Positions 48,843-59,299 of a stretch of DNA of 64,000 nucleotides are shown here, in pieces. The stretch is from Dactylosporangium sucinum (GTDB lineage: Bacteria > Actinomycetota > Actinomycetes > Mycobacteriales > Micromonosporaceae). The notes under the pieces were generated by a model, which saw only the letters and a list, made by a program, of their open reading frames with translations, was not told where the DNA came from and ran no database searches. The position numbers and the translations under genes were made by a program. The stretch lies in assembly GCF_014647515.1 (NCBI RefSeq), contig NZ_BMPI01000006.1, positions 72,545 to 136,544 of the forward strand, written 5' to 3'. The stretch's first letter is position 1. The number at the start of each line of letters is the position of its first letter.

Positions 48843-49637
48843 TCAGGATGCCTGGAAGTTCACCGTCACCGATGTGTAACCGAGCGCGGCGAGGAACTGC
48901 TGGAGCATCTTGCGCGTGTTCTCCTCGGCCCGTTTACCCAGGCCAGCATCCTTGGCGGCGTCGCCGATCTTCTGCTCGGCGAGCCGGTAGACCTCCTGCA
49001 GGCGATTCGGGTCCGAACTGAAGACGTCGCCGATGCGGTTGAAGACGCCACGCTCCTCGGAGTACACGTAGCTTCGCTCATTGTTGATGCGCACGGGACG
49101 CAGCTGCGGCGCCGGCAGCGTGATCTCCGCGGAGCGCCGGTCCTCGGACTCCTTGACCGCGCCCTGGCCGATGCTGGCGAAGTCGACGTAGACCTCGACC
49201 GACCCGGCCGCGACGAACAGGATCCGCTCGTTGAGCAGGAAGTCCGGGATGTACTTGCGGTCCTTCTGCACGTCGACGATGACCTCGAAGTTGCCCTCGG
49301 CGGCCACGAACTGGCTGAGGTCCTGCACCGACTTGAGCAGCGCCGGGCCGCTGCGGTCGGTCTGCTCCTGGGCGAACGGGTTCTTCAGGTCGGGGAACAG
49401 CCCCACCGTCTTGGCGCCGAGCACGAGGGCGACGACGAGGCCGATGGTGGCGACGAGCCAGAACAGCCCGCGCATGGCCCCGCCGCCCTGCTTCACGGGG
49501 ACGACGACGGGCTCGGGGTTGGGCCGGGGGTCGAGCGTGTCGCCGATCTGCGGGCCGGTGATTTCGGGGTATTCGGAGGTCTTGGGGTCCTTCGGCTCCT
49601 CAGAGGAGAGGACCTTGTCGTCGTCGCTGCGGGCCAT
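48843..49637 (-). CDS. DUF4230 single-span membrane protein
   Basis: A 264-residue protein. A polar, Pro-rich N-terminus (about 1-50) precedes one transmembrane helix (about 56-78). The outer domain (about 100-264) has SVQDLSQFVAAEGNFEVIVD, a FVAAGSVEVYVDFASIG core and AEITLPAPQLRPVRIN, which fit DUF4230. No enzymatic residues are known for this family. ATG 49637 is chosen because GAGGAG lies 8 nt upstream; the earlier GTG overlaps that site. Confidence 0.85.
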   Translation of the reverse strand: MARSDDDKVLSSEEPKDPKTSEYPEITGPQIGDTLDPRPNPEPVVVPVKQGGGAMRGLFWLVATIGLVVALVLGAKTVGLFPDLKNPFAQEQTDRSGPALLKSVQDLSQFVAAEGNFEVIVDVQKDRKYIPDFLLNERILFVAAGSVEVYVDFASIGQGAVKESEDRRSAEITLPAPQLRPVRINNERSYVYSEERGVFNRIGDVFSSDPNRLQEVYRLAEQKIGDAAKDAGLGKRAEENTRKMLQQFLAALGYTSVTVNFQAS

Positions 49638-49719
49638 GCTCGCCACTCCTCGGGGAGGATCTTCTCCCTATCAAGGTAAGGCGCACCGCAAAACGTCGCG
49701 AGTCGATCTCAGCGCGTGT

Positions 49720-50886
49720 TCAGGCAAAGGCGGCGATGCCCGTCAGCTTCTGCCCGATGACCAGCTGATGGATCTCCGAGGTGCCCTCGTACGTGAGCAC
49801 CGTCTCAAGGTTGGCGGCGTGGCGCATGACCGGATACTCGGCGCTGATCCCGTTGGCGCCGAGGATCGTGCGGCACTGCCGGGCGATCGCCAGGGCCTCC
49901 CGCACGTTGTTGAGCTTGCCCACGCTGACCTGCTCCGGGCTCAGCTCGCCCCGGTCGGCCCGGCGCCCGAGGTGCAGCGCGAGCAGGTAGCCCTTCTGCA
50001 GCTCGACCGCGGCGTCGGCGAGCTTGGCCTGGGTCAGCTGGAACCCGGCGATCGGCCGGCCGAACTGCTCCCGCGAGCCGGCGTAGTCCAGCGCCGTGTG
50101 CAGGCTGTCGCGGGCGGCGCCGAGCGCGCCCCACACGATCCCGTACCGCGCCTCGGTCAGGCACGACAGCGGCGCCTTCAGCCCGCGCGCGAGGGGCAGC
50201 TGGGCGCTCGCCGGGAGCCGGACGCCGTCGAGCACGATCTCGCCGGTGCACGAGGCGCGCAGCGACAGCTTGTGGTGCACCTCGCGGGCCGTCACGCCGG
50301 GCGTGTGCATCGGCACCGCGAAGCCGCTGATCCCCTCCTCGGTGCGGGCCCAGATCACCCCGACGTCGGCGACCGGCGCGTTGGTGATCCACATCTTCCC
50401 GCCGTCGAGGATCCAGTCGTCGCCGTCGCGGCGGGCCCGGGTCTTCATCGAGGCGGGGTCGGAGCCGTGGTCGGGCTCGGTCAGCCCGAAGCAGCCGATC
50501 GCCTCGCCGGCCGCCATCCGGGGCAGCCACTCGTCCTTCTGCTCATCCGACCCGTACTTCCAGATGGCGAACATCGCCAGCGAGCCCTGCACCGACACGA
50601 GGCTGCGCACGCCCGAGTCGCCGGCCTCCAGCTCGAGGCAGGCGAGCCCGTAGGCGACGGCGCTCGCGCCGGCGCACCCGTAGCCGTGCAGGTGCATGCC
50701 GAGCAGCCCCACCTTGGCGAGCTCCAGCGCCAGGTCGCGGACGGGCACCCGCCCCTGCTCGTACCACTCGACGACGCCGGGCCGGACGTGGTCGTCCACG
50801 ACCCGCCGCACCACCCCGCGGATGGCGAGCTCCTCCTCGGAGTGCAGGGCGTCGACGTCGATGAGGTCCAGCGGTCGCGTGGTCAC
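49720..50886 (-). CDS. Acyl-CoA dehydrogenase, glutaryl-CoA dehydrogenase-like
   Basis: A 388-residue flavoenzyme. FAD and substrate motifs: CFGLTEPDHGSDPASM, MWITNAPVADVGVIWA, and RYGIVWGALGAARDSL. The catalytic base Glu is in YEGTSEIHQLVIG. EPDHGSDP with YGCAGASAVAYGL matches the glutaryl-CoA dehydrogenase group, which decarboxylates glutaryl-CoA to crotonyl-CoA in lysine and tryptophan breakdown. No pathway partner is adjacent, so the substrate remains inferred. Confidence 0.92.
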   Translation of the reverse strand: MTTRPLDLIDVDALHSEEELAIRGVVRRVVDDHVRPGVVEWYEQGRVPVRDLALELAKVGLLGMHLHGYGCAGASAVAYGLACLELEAGDSGVRSLVSVQGSLAMFAIWKYGSDEQKDEWLPRMAAGEAIGCFGLTEPDHGSDPASMKTRARRDGDDWILDGGKMWITNAPVADVGVIWARTEEGISGFAVPMHTPGVTAREVHHKLSLRASCTGEIVLDGVRLPASAQLPLARGLKAPLSCLTEARYGIVWGALGAARDSLHTALDYAGSREQFGRPIAGFQLTQAKLADAAVELQKGYLLALHLGRRADRGELSPEQVSVGKLNNVREALAIARQCRTILGANGISAEYPVMRHAANLETVLTYEGTSEIHQLVIGQKLTGIAAFA

Positions 50887-50914
50887 CCGAACAGCTTAAG
50901 CACCGTTCAACCCA

Positions 50915-50989
50915 GGGCCTGCCGCATGGGTGGGCCGCCGCCGCAGCCCGGCCGCACCTCTGCGGCAGGCCCTCGGGGGCCCGGGCCCC
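50915..50989 (-). terminator. Large hairpins between two minus-strand genes
   Basis: GGGCCTGCCGCA (50915-50926) and TGCGGCAGGCCC (50961-50972) are perfect 12-bp inverted arms 34 nt apart. Next to them GGGGCCCGGGCCCC (50976-50989) is a 14-bp palindrome. They follow the stop codon of the ParB-like gene and precede the acyl-CoA dehydrogenase start, so the upstream transcript probably ends here. Confidence 0.65.
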
Positions 50990-50993
50990 GGGC

Positions 50994-51284
50994 CTAGGCC
51001 TGTAAGACCCGGGCGTGGATCGACGTGCGTTGCTGTAGCGCCGCCCGCAGCGCCCGGTGCAGACCGTCCTCCAGGTAGAGGCCGCCCTCCCACTGCACCA
51101 CGTGCGGGAACAGGTCGCCGTAGAACGTCGAGTCCTCGGCCAGCAGCTTGTCCAGTGCGAGCTCGCGCTTGGTGGTGATGAGCTGGTCGAGCCGCACCGG
51201 CCGCGGCGGGATCTCGGACCACTGTTTCAGCGTCAGCCCATGCTCCGGATAAGGCCGACCGTCGCGGACCGCCTTGAAGATCAT
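50994..51284 (-). CDS. Small protein with ParB/sulfiredoxin-like DGxHR motif
   Basis: A 96-residue soluble protein. RPVRLDQLITTKRELALDKL followed by DLFPHVVQWEGGLYLEDGLHRALRAAL resembles the ParB/Srx fold, in which DGxHR contacts a nucleotide phosphate. It has no HTH and is short for ParB itself. Very similar-looking small proteins occur in many actinomycetes without known function. It stands between unrelated metabolic genes with hairpins downstream. Confidence 0.7.
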   Translation of the reverse strand: MIFKAVRDGRPYPEHGLTLKQWSEIPPRPVRLDQLITTKRELALDKLLAEDSTFYGDLFPHVVQWEGGLYLEDGLHRALRAALQQRTSIHARVLQA

Positions 51285-51351
51285 GAACGTTTCACCCCCC
51301 TGACCGTGCCAGGGTACCGACTAGGTGCGACAGTTCCGGCGCCCTCCGTGG

Positions 51352-51969
51352 TCACAGTTCGGCGCTGGGGGTCCACCGGCCACGATGGGTGACGGTCCCG
51401 GCCTCCCGCCGGCCACGCCTCAGGGACGGCGACTTCTTGTCCTGGGCGCGGTAGCCGATGGTCATGGCGCCGATCGGCGTGTAGGCCTCGGGCACGTCGA
51501 ACGCCGCCCGGTAGCCGGGGATCTGCGCCGGCGGGATGCCGAAGAAGCACGCGCCCAGCCCCTCGTCGACGGCGCCCAGGAGCACCAGCAGGCTGGCCAT
51601 GCCGGTGTCGATGTGCCAGTAGGGCACCGGCCACCGGGCCTCGTCCTTGTCGGTCCAGCCCTTGTCGGGCTCGGCGTAGCGGTCCAGGTAGGCGTCGCGG
51701 TGGCTGTGCGGCACGACGATCACCGGAGCCCGGCTCATGCCCTCCAGCCAGCCCGACGGCAGGGCGTCCTCCGGCGTGGTGACCGACCAGAACCGGGCGA
51801 CGTCCTCGGCCGAGGACAGCACCAGGAACTCCCAGCCCTGCGAGAAGCCGGCCGACGGGGCGTGCACGGCATAGCCGAGCAGCTTGTCGACCAGCTCCGC
51901 GGGCACCGGGCGATCGGGGTCGTAGTTGCGCACCATCCGCCGCCGGCGGATCACATCCGAAAGTTCCAC
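51352..51969 (-). CDS. Nitroreductase-family flavoprotein
   Basis: A 205-residue FMN-dependent nitroreductase-type protein. RRRRMVRNYDPDRPVP and YAVHAPSAGFSQGWEFLVL form the N-terminal FMN site; ASLLVLLGAVDEGLGACFFGI the C-terminal one. Length is typical. It uses NAD(P)H to reduce nitro or quinone-like compounds; the physiological substrate is unknown. The upstream region holds an 18-bp direct repeat. Confidence 0.88.
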   Translation of the reverse strand: MELSDVIRRRRMVRNYDPDRPVPAELVDKLLGYAVHAPSAGFSQGWEFLVLSSAEDVARFWSVTTPEDALPSGWLEGMSRAPVIVVPHSHRDAYLDRYAEPDKGWTDKDEARWPVPYWHIDTGMASLLVLLGAVDEGLGACFFGIPPAQIPGYRAAFDVPEAYTPIGAMTIGYRAQDKKSPSLRRGRREAGTVTHRGRWTPSAEL

Positions 51970-51982
51970 GGGTTGAGACTAA

Positions 51983-52041
51983 ACCGGGTCCAGAGCCGGC
52001 AGGTCCCGGCCAAACTCAGTTGGACCGGGTCCAGAGCCGGC
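51983..52041. repeat. 18-bp direct repeat upstream of the nitroreductase gene
   Basis: ACCGGGTCCAGAGCCGGC occurs at 51983-52000 and 52024-52041, 41 bp apart in the same orientation. It fills the gap between the epimerase stop and the nitroreductase start and could be a regulator-binding site or a minor slippage product. Confidence 0.6.
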
Positions 52042-52060
52042 CGGCCCCGACCGGATGAAG

Positions 52061-52993
52061 CTAGATCGTGCGGATCCCCCACGTGCCCTGCCAGGAGCTG
52101 CCCGGCTCCAGGACCAGCACGTCGCGGCCGGAGCGGAAAGCGTCGGGCGGGCAGGTCATCGGCTCGATCGCCAGCGCCTTGCGGAAGCGGTCGGCCGGGA
52201 GGGTGTCCGAGGAGTAGACCTGCCACCAGGTGAAGGAGGCGTCGGCCCAGACGGCCACGCCCCGCCCGTCGGGCGCGGTGACCTCGACCCGGGTGCCCCC
52301 GTCGGCGTCGGCGTCCACGTCGCCGAAGGCGGTGTCCAGCACGGTCCCGCCGAGCCGCCGCCCCTCCGTGAAGTCGTACTCGGTGCCGGCGACCGGCGCC
52401 CCGCCGATCGGCAGGAGGCGCGCGTCGACCAGCACCCGGCTGCGCGCCGGCACCCGCAGGTGCAGGTCGTCGACCGGCACGCCGGGAATCACCACGTACG
52501 GGTGGGTGGCCAGGCCGAACGGGGCCGCCGTCTCACCCGCGTTCGTCACCTGGTGGGTGGCGCGCAGGCCGCCGTCGCCGACCGACCACGTCGTGCGCAG
52601 CTGGAGCGGCCAGGGGTACCCCGGCGTCGGCACGAGGTCGTGCTCGAGCGTCACGCTGTCGGGGGTCGCGTCGGCGAGCCGCCACCGGGCCCAGTTGACC
52701 AGCCCGTGGATCGCGTTGTGCCGCTCCGGCTCGGTCAGCGGGAGCTGGTAGGACTCGCCGGCGAACGCGTACTGACCGTCGCGGATCCGGTTGGGCCAGG
52801 GCGCCAGCACGTGCCCGGCGGAGCCGACCGCCCGCTCGTGCTCGGCGTAGCCGGCCACGACGTCACGGCCGTCGACGGTGTAGCTGCGAACGCCACCCCC
52901 CACCTCGACGATGACTGCTTCGTGGCCGCCCGAGGCGATCGTCCACTGTGTACCGGATGGGGCGAGCGAGCGCTGCGCAGCGGCGGTGTCCAT
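52061..52993 (-). CDS. Aldose 1-epimerase family protein
   Basis: A 310-residue galactose-mutarotase-like protein. LAPWPNRIRDGQYAFAGESY and HNAIHGLVNWARWRLA carry the substrate-binding Asn-Arg and catalytic-region His; FGLATHPYVVIPG has the second His. It interconverts anomers of aldose sugars. ATG 52993 opens the conserved region, 16 bp from the MFS stop. Function within sugar uptake is general, with no specific partner nearby. Confidence 0.88.
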   Translation of the reverse strand: MDTAAAQRSLAPSGTQWTIASGGHEAVIVEVGGGVRSYTVDGRDVVAGYAEHERAVGSAGHVLAPWPNRIRDGQYAFAGESYQLPLTEPERHNAIHGLVNWARWRLADATPDSVTLEHDLVPTPGYPWPLQLRTTWSVGDGGLRATHQVTNAGETAAPFGLATHPYVVIPGVPVDDLHLRVPARSRVLVDARLLPIGGAPVAGTEYDFTEGRRLGGTVLDTAFGDVDADADGGTRVEVTAPDGRGVAVWADASFTWWQVYSSDTLPADRFRKALAIEPMTCPPDAFRSGRDVLVLEPGSSWQGTWGIRTI

Positions 52994-53009
52994 GGGCGCG
53001 ACAATATCG

Positions 53010-54263
53010 TCAGTCGGACCGGTCGGTGTAGCGAAGGAGCACCGGGAAGCACAGTCCGAGGGCGACCGCGACCACGGCCGCGGCGATGCCACCGCTGACC
53101 CAGGAGAACGTCACCCCCGTCGCGTCGGCCACCGAACCAGCCCGAAGGTCACCCAGACGTGGACCTCCGGCCACCACGGCGAAGAAGACGCCCTGCAGCC
53201 GGCCCCGCATCTCGTCGGGCGCGCTGAGGAGGACGGTCTGGCGGTACACCCCGCTGATCATGTCCGCGGCACCCGCGAGCGCCATGAAAGCTACACACGC
53301 CCACAGCCACGGCACCGCCCCGGCGGCCGCCACGGCGAGACCCCAGCCGACCACGGCGAGGACGAGGGCGATCCCCCGGCGGTGGACCCGCCCGATCCAG
53401 CCCGACGTCAGCCCGGCGAGCGCGGCGCCGATGGCGATCGAGGCGTACAGCCAGCCCAGCGAGCTCGCCCCGAAGCGCTGGTCGGCCACGGCCGGGAACA
53501 GCGCCTTCGGCATGGCCAGCACCATGGCGCCGATGTCGATCGCGAACGTCAGCAGGATCAGCTTGTGGCCGGCGAGGAACCGCAGGCCGTCGCGCACGTC
53601 CCGCAGGCCGCCCGTCGCCTTGGTGCCACCCGGCGGTACCGCCGGCAGCCGCAACGCCGCCCAGAGCGCGACGGTGAAGAGGACGGCGTCGATCGCGTAC
53701 GCGGCGGAGAAGTCGACGGCGGCGATCGCCAGGCCGGCGCCGACCGGTCCGCCGATGGCGGCGATGTTCGACACCGTGAAGCTCAGCGTCTGGGCCGCCG
53801 CCACCTCCTCGTTGTCGATCAGCGCCGGGATGATCGCCTGCCGGACCGGGCTGTTCACGCCGAACGCGGCCGACTGGGCGGCGATGAGCGCCAGCATCAG
53901 CCAGGCGTTGTCCAGGTGCAGCAGCGACTGGGCGAGCAGCCCGAGCGTGGTCAGCCACATGAGCAGCGAGCCGACGAGCAGCACCTTGCGCCGGTCGAAC
54001 GCGTCGGCGATCGCGCCGCCCCACAGCGAGAACAGGATGAGCGGGATCAGGCCGACGAAGCTCGCGATGCCGACCCACAGCGCCGACTTCGTGATCGCGT
54101 AGACCTCGACCGGGACGGCGACGGCGGTGAACTGCACGCCGAAGAAGGAGATGGCGTTGCCGAGGAAGAGCCGGCGGTACGCGACGTGGCGCAGCGGGCG
54201 GACGTCGATGGCGTGGCGACGGATCCAGCTCTCCTCGCGCTTCTCCTCATCCGCGAGGGTCAC
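53010..54263 (-). CDS. MFS transporter (EntS/MFS_3 type)
   Basis: A 417-residue transporter with about 12 helices. RHVAYRRLFLGNAISFFGVQ starts helix 1, GAIADAFDRRKVLLVGSLLM is motif A, and SGVYRQTVLLSAPDEMRGRL is a typical segment of MFS_3 proteins such as enterobactin exporter EntS. Substrate unknown. GTG 54263 is chosen because upstream codons fall in repeat-like DNA (cttcgctccgg copies at 54276 and 54361); a longer start at 54329 is possible. It lies 112 bp after the pdxH stop. Confidence 0.85.
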   Translation of the reverse strand: MTLADEEKREESWIRRHAIDVRPLRHVAYRRLFLGNAISFFGVQFTAVAVPVEVYAITKSALWVGIASFVGLIPLILFSLWGGAIADAFDRRKVLLVGSLLMWLTTLGLLAQSLLHLDNAWLMLALIAAQSAAFGVNSPVRQAIIPALIDNEEVAAAQTLSFTVSNIAAIGGPVGAGLAIAAVDFSAAYAIDAVLFTVALWAALRLPAVPPGGTKATGGLRDVRDGLRFLAGHKLILLTFAIDIGAMVLAMPKALFPAVADQRFGASSLGWLYASIAIGAALAGLTSGWIGRVHRRGIALVLAVVGWGLAVAAAGAVPWLWACVAFMALAGAADMISGVYRQTVLLSAPDEMRGRLQGVFFAVVAGGPRLGDLRAGSVADATGVTFSWVSGGIAAAVVAVALGLCFPVLLRYTDRSD

Positions 54264-54353
54264 GCGTCGTCCACTTCGCTCCGGCCGCGCTCCCACCGGA
54301 CCAAGCCCACGGTGACCGGCCTCCTCCATTTCGCTCCTGAACCGGTCACGCGA

Positions 54354-54379
54354 CCTCCGCTTCGCTCCGGACCGGTCAC
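54354..54379 (-). repeat. 26-bp repeat beginning at the pdxH stop codon
   Basis: The complement of 54354-54379 is identical over 26 bp to 29022-29047. In both places it begins with G followed by the TGA stop of an upstream gene and runs into CCGGTCCGGAGCGAAGCGG. Diverged relatives follow at 54327-54350 and 54272-54285. Confidence 0.9.
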
Positions 54380-55017
54380 GGCGCCAGCCTCTCGACGCCC
54401 TCCGGGGTGAAGCGGAGGCGGTCGTGCAGGCGGCTCGGGCGGCCCTGCCAGAACTCCACCGTCTCTGGCGTCACCCGGTAGCCGCCCCAGTTCGGCGGCG
54501 GCTCGATCTCGCCGTCGCCGAACCGCTCGGCGGCCTCGGCGTAGTGACGCTCCAGCTCGTCACGCGACGCGATGACGCTCGACTGCGGGCTCGCCCACGC
54601 GCCGAGCTGCGCGGCCCGCGGGCGGACGGCGAAGTACTCGGCCGTCTCCTCGCGCGCGACCCGGACCACGCTCCCCTCGACGACGACCTGGCGGTGGATG
54701 GCGTACCACGGGAAGACGAGCGAGGCGCGCGGGTTGCCCGCGAGGTCGCGGCCCTTCCGCGAGTCGTAGTTCGTGAAGAACGTGAAACCGCGCTGGTCGT
54801 ACCCCTTGAGCAGGACCGTGCGCGCGGACGGCCGCCCGTCGGCGGACGCGGTGGCCAGCAGCATCGCGTTGGGCTCCGCAACGTCGGACTCGACGGCGTC
54901 GGCGAACCAGGTGGCGAACTGGGTCAGCCAGTCCTCGGCGAGGTTCGCTTCCGTGAGCTCACCCGCGTACTCGGTCCGCATGCGCGACAAATCTTGCGGC
55001 GGTGTGCTGGGTTTCAC
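54376..55017 (-). CDS. pdxH: Pyridoxamine 5'-phosphate oxidase
   Basis: A 213-residue FMN enzyme making pyridoxal 5'-phosphate. FMN and substrate motifs: MLLATASADGRPSARTVLLK, GFTFFTNYDSRKGRDLAGNP, RVAREETAEYFAVRPRAAQLGAWASPQS, and the C-terminal WQGRPSRLHDRLRFTP. Length is normal. GTG 55017 has GGAGGAAGG upstream. Its stop lies in the 26-bp repeat shared with coxS. It is divergent from citrate synthase. Confidence 0.95.
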   Translation of the reverse strand: MKPSTPPQDLSRMRTEYAGELTEANLAEDWLTQFATWFADAVESDVAEPNAMLLATASADGRPSARTVLLKGYDQRGFTFFTNYDSRKGRDLAGNPRASLVFPWYAIHRQVVVEGSVVRVAREETAEYFAVRPRAAQLGAWASPQSSVIASRDELERHYAEAAERFGDGEIEPPPNWGGYRVTPETVEFWQGRPSRLHDRLRFTPEGVERLAP

Positions 55018-55182
55018 GCCCACATCCTTCCTCCGCCGTCCGGAAATGCGTGAAGATGTGTCACGTATGACACATCTGAGCCTCCGTTCAGTCGGCAACC
55101 CCCGCCGAATGGGGCGAAGATGGCAGGGAGAACACCGGCGGGTAACAAACTGTCCGACACCCCGTAACAGCAGGAGTGCGAG

Positions 55183-57553
<2,371 letters not shown>

Positions 57554-57671
57554 TCTGCTCCGTTTCCGGTTTCTGTCGGCGCGGCGTGGGTCGTTCCAGC
57601 TAGGGTTGCCGTACTGTGACCGGAAGGCGCCGGCCGAATGGCGCCTGCAGCGGGTGGGACGGAGGCACGCG

Positions 57672-58781
57672 ATGCGGCCTGTGCGATTCGTCGCCCTCTC
57701 GGAGGACGGCCAGGCGTTCGTCCTTGCCGACGAGGTTGGGCGGCTGCTTGCGCTGCCCATCGACGAGCGCGTCCACAGCGCCCTCCGCCCCGATCACAGC
57801 CACCCGACGAGCACGATCGAGACGGGCTCCTCGCAGCTCGCGCCGCGCGATATCCAGGCCCGCATCCGCTCCGGCGAGTCGGCCGAGGAGGTCGCGCGGG
57901 TCGCGGGCGTGCCGGTCGACCGGGTCCTGCGCTACGCGGGCCCGGTCCTCCAGGAGCGGGCGATGCTGGCCCAGCACGCCCGGCGCACCCGCCTGAAGAC
58001 GTCCGAGAAGGGCGCCTCCCTGGCCGAGGTCGTCGACTCCCGGCTCGGCCAGCACGGCATCGACACCGAGAAGATCTCCTGGGACGCCTACCGCCGCGAG
58101 GACGGCACCTGGCGCATCACCGCGACCTGGCCGAGCGGCAAGGCGACGGCCCAGGCGGTGTGGGAGCTCGACAAGGCCCGCCAGCTGGTCGCGCCGCACG
58201 ACGACATGGCGCAGTATCTCTGCACCGAGCGCGCCCCGCACATCCTCGGCCAGGAGCCCCCGGCCCCCGAGCGCCACCTGCCCAGCCGCGGCGAGTCCTC
58301 CCGCGGCGACCTCGGCCTGCGCCCCGACGCGGTGCGCACCGGTGGCCACGAGCCGATGCGCCCGGCGACGCCCGAGCGCCGCCCGGGCGGCCGCGGGCTG
58401 GGCACCGACCCGATCCGCGCGGGCCGCGACGCCCTGCTGGCGTCGCTGGACCGCCCGCTGGGCTCCGAGCGCGAGCGCGAGCGCCGCTCCGCCGCCGACG
58501 AACAGCCGGTCGTGACCCCGCCCCCGGTCGCCCAGGGCGAGACGCGGGCGCGCGGCGCGGCGGCCCTGATCGGCCGCTCCCCGTTCGACGACGACGGCGA
58601 CCAGTCGAAGGAGATCCCAGCCGTCCCGTCCCTGGCCGTCCTCCGCCCCCGCCGCAACACGACGTCGGCCGCGGGCCCGGTCGACCAGCCGTCGGCCACG
58701 AGCGAGAAGCCGCGCAAGCGCCTGCCGAGCTGGGACGACGTCCTCTTCGGCGGCGCCCCGGCCGCCCGCGAGACCAGCTGA
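57672..58781 (+). CDS. sepH: Septation protein SepH
   Basis: A 369-residue actinobacterial cell-division protein. The N-terminal DUF3071 region (about 1-90: MRPVRFVALSEDGQAFVLAD) includes a helix-turn-helix-like segment, IRSGESAEEVARVAGVPVDR. A long Arg/Pro/Ala-rich disordered middle follows (about 190-345), ending in the conserved KRLPSWDDVLFG. SepH is known to stimulate FtsZ assembly in Streptomyces. ATG 57672 is chosen because GGAGG lies 6 nt upstream. A 300-bp repeat tract starts right after the stop. Confidence 0.93.
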   Translation: MRPVRFVALSEDGQAFVLADEVGRLLALPIDERVHSALRPDHSHPTSTIETGSSQLAPRDIQARIRSGESAEEVARVAGVPVDRVLRYAGPVLQERAMLAQHARRTRLKTSEKGASLAEVVDSRLGQHGIDTEKISWDAYRREDGTWRITATWPSGKATAQAVWELDKARQLVAPHDDMAQYLCTERAPHILGQEPPAPERHLPSRGESSRGDLGLRPDAVRTGGHEPMRPATPERRPGGRGLGTDPIRAGRDALLASLDRPLGSERERERRSAADEQPVVTPPPVAQGETRARGAAALIGRSPFDDDGDQSKEIPAVPSLAVLRPRRNTTSAAGPVDQPSATSEKPRKRLPSWDDVLFGGAPAARETS

Positions 58782-58783
58782 CC

Positions 58784-59085
58784 CTCCACCGCCGCGGCCC
58801 GCTCCGCCGCGCCCCGCTCCGCCACGCCCCGCTCCGCCACCGCGGCCCGCTCGGCCGCAGCCCCGCTCGGCCACAGCCCGCTCCGCCGCGCCCCGCTGCC
58901 GCCCTGCTCCGCCGCAGCCCCGCTCGGCCACAGCCCGCTCCGCCACGCCCCGCTCCGCCACGCCCCGCTCCGCCACGCCCCGCTCCGCCACCGCGGCCCG
59001 CTCGGCCGCAGCCCCGCACCGCCGCTCCGCCACCGGTCCCGCTCCGCCACCGCGCGGCCCCGCTCCGCTCCGCCGTGGCCCCAAC
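58784..59085. repeat. 300-bp degenerate 15-bp tandem array after sepH
   Basis: About 20 imperfect units close to CGCTCCGCCACGCCC run from 3 bp after the sepH stop. The plus strand is almost devoid of A and T runs and strongly C-rich. Minus-strand frames through it read repetitive GVAERG-type peptides with no start context, so I do not call a gene. It leads directly into palindrome A copy 3. Confidence 0.85.
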
Positions 59086-59099
59086 TCCCGGGTCATACG

Positions 59100-59163
59100 T
59101 AGACGTTGGTCGATCTACCCTCGCGATCCGAGATCAACATGAGGGTAGATCGACCAACGTCTA
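59100..59163. repeat. Palindromic element A, copy 3 (perfect)
   Basis: Perfect 23-bp inverted arms (59100-59122 and 59141-59163), core TTGGTCGATCTACCCTC, with an 18-nt loop. The arms match copy 1 at 20963 almost base for base while the loops differ, so the arms have been conserved or recently copied. Confidence 0.93.
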
Positions 59164-59203
59164 GGTTTGAGCCTGCCCCCACCGCCGAGCACGCGGCCCC
59201 CGC

Positions 59204-59265
59204 TCATGATCCAGGGAGACTTCTGGCTGTCCCAGCAACCAGAAATTCGCCCTCGATCTTGGGAG
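59204..59265. repeat. Palindromic element B, copy 3 (diverged)
   Basis: TCATGATCCAGGGAGACTTC (59204-59223) matches copy 2 at 25264 in most positions. The inner pair TTCTGG (59221-59226) / CCAGAA (59239-59244) is perfect, with CTG/CAG inside it; the outer stem is decayed. It lies 41 bp after element A copy 3 and ends about 35 bp before the next gene. Confidence 0.75.
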
Positions 59266-59299
59266 CAAACAGCCCCGGCGCGTGGATAGGTTGGGGTCC

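Noticed and set aside
58088..59050. Minus-strand frames encoding GVAERG-type repeats
   Set aside because: They arise from the 15-bp non-coding array after sepH, have no ribosome-binding site and run antisense into sepH.
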